A stretch of 64,000 nucleotides of DNA from NCBI GenBank assembly GCA_020353055.1, contig CP070686.1, forward strand, positions 776,904-840,903. The letters are read 5' to 3'. Within the stretch, counting starts at the first letter, position 1. Every line of letters starts with the position of its first letter. The notes under the pieces were generated by a model. That model did not search any database, had not been told where the DNA came from, and saw nothing but the letters and a program-made list of their open reading frames with translations. Source of the stretch: Caldifarciminota bacterium (GTDB taxonomy: Bacteria; Hydrothermota; Tepidihabitantia; SM23-42). This document shows, one piece after another, positions 61,132 to 64,000 of this stretch. The translations under genes were made by a program, and so were the position numbers.

Positions 61132-61159
61132 ATTCTACCCGCCGCTGACGTCCAGTCAA
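61132..61159 (-). promoter_or_regulatory. Promoter of the UlaG-like gene
   Basis: Minus strand TTGACT (61159-61154), 16-nt spacer, TAGAAT (61137-61132). Confidence 0.6.
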
Positions 61160-61164
61160 GACAC

Positions 61165-61589
61165 GGACGATTGACGAGATACGCTTCACCCATAATGCGT
61201 CCCGTAACACACCAAACTTGCACCCGTCATTGCGAGTCCAGGTTTTCCTATCGTGTATTGGATTCATGCTTCGGGACGAAGCAATCCTCTATGTTGAACG
61301 ACAGTTCTTAGGGCAGGGCTTTAGCCCTACAACACTCTCGCAAACCTAAAGCTTTGACCCACATCATGATATTGTACCAATAATAATGCTATTAACGAGC
61401 ATAGCGTTCCACACGTGTTTTCAAATCCGCAATTCGGCACGAACTCTGCCCAGGATTTTAGTGTCCCCCTGGCCGAAGGTTTCGAGCGTAGAGAAAAAAA
61501 GTCCCACTTCTGCTTAGGCAGGAAGAGATTCCGAGGGGATTTCGAAATTCGAAATGGTGTTGCCGGCAGTATTAGTGCACGCTTGTTTT
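61165..61589. repeat. Intergenic region with partial composite element and palindromes
   Basis: Holds ACGCTTCACCCATAATGCG, then GTCATTGCGAGTCCAGG and CGAAGCAATCCTC (61228-61295), an AGGGCTTTAGCCCT hairpin (about 61316-61330), TTAACGAGCATAGCG (61392-61406), and a perfect 17-bp palindrome with arms ATTTCGAA/TTCGAAAT (61539-61555). An AATTCGAAAT piece also occurs at 24737-24746. No gene recognised in these 425 nt. Confidence 0.5.
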
Positions 61590-62249
61590 TCAGTCCAACG
61601 TTTTAAGAGCACCGTTCTCAAACGTATATTGCTTGCCGGCCGTTCTCTTCAGGAAATCTCGGTTTTGCGAAATTATGACATACGAAAGACCAGGCTCATT
61701 GAGTATCTCGACGATCTTCTCAACCGTCGGCAGATCAAGCCCAAGCGTCGGTTCATCAAGGAGTAAAACACGTGGTTTCATCGCCAGGATGGTTGCCATG
61801 GCCAGTCTTCTTTTCTCGCCGCCGGAAAGGTGATAAGGAACCCTCTGCTTGAAGCCTTCTAATCCCACACTTCCCAGGGATTCATCGACGATATTTTCTA
61901 CCTCCCTCCCTCTCTTACCGAAGTTTAACGGCCCAAATGCAACTTCTTCACGCACGCTTGGGCAGAACAACTGGTCATCCGAATTCTGGAAGAGGAAACC
62001 GATCTTCGCCCTTACTTCAACAAAATCATCCTCTCTTACACGTTTCCTGCCAAAAATCTCAACGCCGCCTTTATGGGGCTTAAGCAAACCCATTATCAAA
62101 TAGAGCAAAGTCGTCTTCCCGCAACCGTTAGGTCCGATTATGCCTATGCGGTCTCCATCACGCAGCACAAAATTCAAATCCCTCAGCAGCAAATCTTCCT
62201 TATACCCGAAGTTTATATTACTGAGATTGACAACTATACTATTTTCCAT
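61590..62249 (-). CDS. cbiO: ECF transporter ATP-binding protein CbiO
   Basis: 219-aa ATPase: Walker A GIIGPNGCGKTTLL, Q-loop FLFQNSDDQLF (the SDDQLF form typical of CbiO/EcfA), signature YHLSGGEKRRLAMATIL, Walker B VLLLDEPTLGLD. It powers cobalt or nickel uptake with CbiQ and CbiM. Its start overlaps the cbiQ end by 16 nt. Confidence 0.93.
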   Translation of the reverse strand: MENSIVVNLSNINFGYKEDLLLRDLNFVLRDGDRIGIIGPNGCGKTTLLYLIMGLLKPHKGGVEIFGRKRVREDDFVEVRAKIGFLFQNSDDQLFCPSVREEVAFGPLNFGKRGREVENIVDESLGSVGLEGFKQRVPYHLSGGEKRRLAMATILAMKPRVLLLDEPTLGLDLPTVEKIVEILNEPGLSYVIISQNRDFLKRTAGKQYTFENGALKTLD

Positions 62250-62989
62250 TGTAGCATAAGAAGCAAGACAATACCGAGCATCATGATACTAACTGCAAGT
62301 ACATCTGACTTTTTAATACAGAAATGGTCTAACAACCAGTAATGCCCTCTGAAGCCACGGCAGATCATCGCCTTGTGGATCTGTAGAGAGCGCTCGTAAC
62401 CTCTTATCATAAGTGTTCCGATAATAGCCCCGTACGTCCTGTACGTATGCATGGATGTTTCTGGCTTGAAACCACGGATTCTCAATGTATCTCGTAGTCT
62501 ACAATATTCATGCTGCATCACATGGGCATAGCGGTAGATGAAGAACAGAAGATGTATCAACTTATTCGGAACTCTTAAATGATCCAATGCGTGAACGAGA
62601 TTGAACACCCCGCATGTGGACAGCAAACTTAAGTTGACCAGAATTATCGCATTGCACTTGACCGTAAGCATCAAAGCATAGTGGATTCCCTGTTCAGTCA
62701 TGCTCAACGGGCCGATCTGCAAAAGCGATTTCCCAGTGAAACTGAAAGGAAGTATCAACCACAACATCAATATGAAAGCATTCACGATAAGCAATCGATG
62801 AAGCACGTGCCTTGCACTCAACCTCGCAAGTACAATAAAGATAATTGCCGCCGTCAATCCGGCAAACGCCACTTCCATCCTACCAGTGACCGCGATGACA
62901 ATCGAATAGAATAGTGCGCTAAGGACTCTTACCCTGGGGTCTATACCGTGGACAAAACTATCGCCTTTTGAGAAACGCTCCTCAATCAT
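62234..62989 (-). CDS. cbiQ: ECF transporter transmembrane protein CbiQ
   Basis: 251 aa, CbiQ/EcfT family: about five helices, HGIDPRVRVLSALFYSIVIAVTGRM at the start, and the coupling motifs RLRDTLRIRGF and RSLQIHKAMICRGF (A-R-G-type signatures that contact CbiO). Overlaps the upstream cbiL-like gene by 4 nt (ATGA). Confidence 0.92.
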   Translation of the reverse strand: MIEERFSKGDSFVHGIDPRVRVLSALFYSIVIAVTGRMEVAFAGLTAAIIFIVLARLSARHVLHRLLIVNAFILMLWLILPFSFTGKSLLQIGPLSMTEQGIHYALMLTVKCNAIILVNLSLLSTCGVFNLVHALDHLRVPNKLIHLLFFIYRYAHVMQHEYCRLRDTLRIRGFKPETSMHTYRTYGAIIGTLMIRGYERSLQIHKAMICRGFRGHYWLLDHFCIKKSDVLAVSIMMLGIVLLLMLQWKIV

Positions 62990-63552
62990 TTTCGCTTCCT
63001 ACTCCGGAGAAACAGCACCAAACCAAAGATGCCAAAGATGTACCCGATGCCGCCGATGATTGTAGTCACCATTACCGACTTCTGCTGTTTCACGATCAAT
63101 TCCCTCAGAGAGTTGAACCTATCGTCTAATACATCCTCAACCATGGTACGTAATCGCTCCTCATCCAGGCCGGAACTCTCCGAGGTTTTCTCAACCGTCT
63201 TTTTTGAACTTTGCGGTTTATCTATCAGAGGCTTTTCGATTTCTGGCAAGTCGGCCGCATTTATGGTTATTTCAGACTTGTGACCCATACCTGCGTAGAG
63301 TACTATTCTCAAATCATCCTTAACGGGCGGAACGAACCTGAAATACCCTTCGTCGTCTGTCTTCAATTCCATCAACTTGCCGCCGGATAATCGGAAGATC
63401 TCGATCTTCTGCTGGCGCACCGGCGTGCCGTCATTGTAGTAACACTGACCAACAACACTATCCCGCTCCACTTGCGTGAAGATATTAAGACGGTGTCCGG
63501 CCAGCGATGAACATAGAATCAAAATCAAAACGGTAATTCTAGTATTTCTCAT
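62986..63552 (-). CDS. CbiL/NikL-like periplasmic component of the Co/Ni transporter
   Basis: 188 aa: signal-like N-terminal helix, a carboxypeptidase-regulatory-like beta domain (about 35-95: GQCYYNDGTPVRQQKIEIFRL, TDDEGYFRFVPP, LRIVLYAGMGHKSEITI), a charged linker and a C-terminal helix followed by RSRKRK. This matches the accessory CbiL/NikL proteins that replace CbiN in some Co/Ni ECF systems. Start at 63552 follows AGGAGG; it overlaps cbiM by 14 nt. Confidence 0.78.
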   Translation of the reverse strand: MRNTRITVLILILCSSLAGHRLNIFTQVERDSVVGQCYYNDGTPVRQQKIEIFRLSGGKLMELKTDDEGYFRFVPPVKDDLRIVLYAGMGHKSEITINAADLPEIEKPLIDKPQSSKKTVEKTSESSGLDEERLRTMVEDVLDDRFNSLRELIVKQQKSVMVTTIIGGIGYIFGIFGLVLFLRSRKRK

Positions 63553-64000
63553 ACATAACACCTCCTAAGACGTCGGGCTTGATTCTTCTAATAAAAGTAA
63601 CAACGAATGCCGTGAGAATTCCCTCGACGATCATCACGGGCAAGTGAACCACAACGAACAATTTCGCCACGGTAATGAACTGTTCACCTGTTGAGATCAG
63701 AAAAAGCGCAACGATCATGCCACCCAGGAGTATCCCTGTCGCTCCCGCGAGAAAACCGGCTACTGCCGCCACTGCGTTGTTTCGTCCCCTCACGAATTGC
63801 GCAAACAGTATATAGCACAACAAAGCCGGCGCAGCCATAACGAGCGTATTAACCCCCAATGTGGTAATACCTCCAAATTGCAGGAGCACCGCCTGCAAAA
63901 ATAATGCCACCAGTAGAGCGGGAAAAGACATCCAACCGAGCAGTATGCCGACCAGACCGGTGAGCACCAGATGAACACTGGTCGGTCCTACTGGTATGTG
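63539..64000 (-). CDS. cbiM: ECF substrate-binding membrane protein CbiM (5' end beyond window)
   Basis: The reading frame is open to the window edge. Visible: HIPVGPTSVHLVLTGLVG, FGGITTLGVNTLVMAAPALL, VEGILTAFVVTFIRRI, all typical of CbiM/NikM. The N-terminal metal-binding segment (usually M-H-I-x-E-G) lies outside the window. Substrate is Co2+ or Ni2+; a CbiL-like partner fits either. Confidence 0.9.
   Translation of the reverse strand, partial: HIPVGPTSVHLVLTGLVGILLGWMSFPALLVALFLQAVLLQFGGITTLGVNTLVMAAPALLCYILFAQFVRGRNNAVAAVAGFLAGATGILLGGMIVALFLISTGEQFITVAKLFVVVHLPVMIVEGILTAFVVTFIRRIKPDVLGGVMYEKY

Noticed and set aside
1-64000. Genome-wide reassignment of UGA to a sense codon
   Set aside because: Many genes end naturally at TGA with no homologous continuation (2342, 5047, 18321, 23142, 32387, 44831, 55729), so UGA is a normal stop here; only specific sites could be recoded.
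1-64000. tRNA or rRNA genes
   Set aside because: I looked for T-loop and acceptor-like patterns in the gaps; the few TTCGAATCC-like hits lie in coding sequence or have no matching cloverleaf.
1-64000. CRISPR array
   Set aside because: The only regular repeats have 9-bp units without spacers; no Cas-like gene is present.

Overview
The window is a gene-dense stretch of a bacterial chromosome from a Gram-negative-type lineage. The best guess is a candidate-phylum organism of the WOR-3/Stahlbacteria type or another lineage around the FCB group. Evidence for this: eight large secreted proteins, seven of which end in a FlgD-like/type IX (T9SS) C-terminal sorting domain (Pro-Asn-Pro, then a GR turn, then G-V-Y-F or similar); a gingipain-like C25 protease; beta-propeller surface proteins; an outer-membrane barrel; and several lipoproteins. 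The taxonomic call is an inference, since no rRNA or universal marker gene is present. Promoters are unusually readable (TTGACA-like, 16-18 nt, TATAAT-like), and many start only a few bases before the Shine-Dalgarno or the start codon.

Layout. 0.3-2.3 kb: MgtC-like membrane protein, S41 peptidase, and an Arg-rich micro-protein. 2.3-8.1 kb: glycosyltransferase, a VCBS/FG-GAP secreted protein interrupted by an in-frame UGA, GNAT and PlsC-like proteins, and an M28 peptidase. 8.3-11.3 kb: redox cluster (OYE-like enzyme, flavoprotein) and a SnoaL-like lipoprotein. 11.4-15.1 kb: MBL hydrolase, methyltransferase, C25 protease. 15.1-18.3 kb: isoprenylcysteine-methyltransferase-like protein, VIT1-like transporter, a decayed zinc-ribbon gene, and an MFS exporter. 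18.4-24 kb: two near-identical cold-shock genes with duplicated leaders around a B12-radical SAM gene, then FKBP isomerase, a DUF1266 lipoprotein, CPBP protease and small membrane proteins. 24-26.7 kb: methyltransferase, SnoaL-like protein, C59 hydrolase. 26.9-35.2 kb: a seven-gene minus-strand operon that looks like a polar-lipid pathway (lipid kinase, methyltransferase-BtaA fusion, ceramide-synthase-like GNAT, PLP decarboxylase, class II aldolase, ABC exporter pair). 35.5-43.4 kb: RibD-C reductase, methyltransferase, barrel protein, LemA/TPM pair, SBBP propeller, DUF456 and a secreted protein. 43.6-44.8 kb: hgcA-hgcB, the mercury methylation pair. 45.1-51.4 kb: a Tat-plus-T9SS nitroreductase-like protein and two tandem paralogous propeller proteins, each with an in-frame UGA at codon 412. 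51.7-61.1 kb: saccharopine-dehydrogenase-like protein, further propeller and CPBP genes, acyl-CoA ligase plus acyltransferase, DDAH-like and MBL enzymes. 61.6-64 kb: an ECF cobalt/nickel transporter (cbiM partial at the window end).

Three items stand out. First, three secreted propeller genes carry a single in-frame UGA followed at 13 or 25 nt by a 7-bp hairpin meeting the minimal bacterial SECIS rules; in the two paralogs the UGA is at the same codon and the hairpin region is identical across 41 nt. This suggests selenocysteine or another form of UGA recoding. Second, a clean hgcAB pair with its own promoter. Third, the lipid operon, whose combination of BtaA-type transferase, fold-III decarboxylase, BcerS-like protein and lipid kinase I do not recognise as a described pathway. 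Intergenic spaces also hold a recurring composite element (CATTGCGAG palindrome followed by a 9-bp AACGNNNNT array), always in the same orientation. No tRNA, rRNA, CRISPR array, insertion sequence or prophage was seen.
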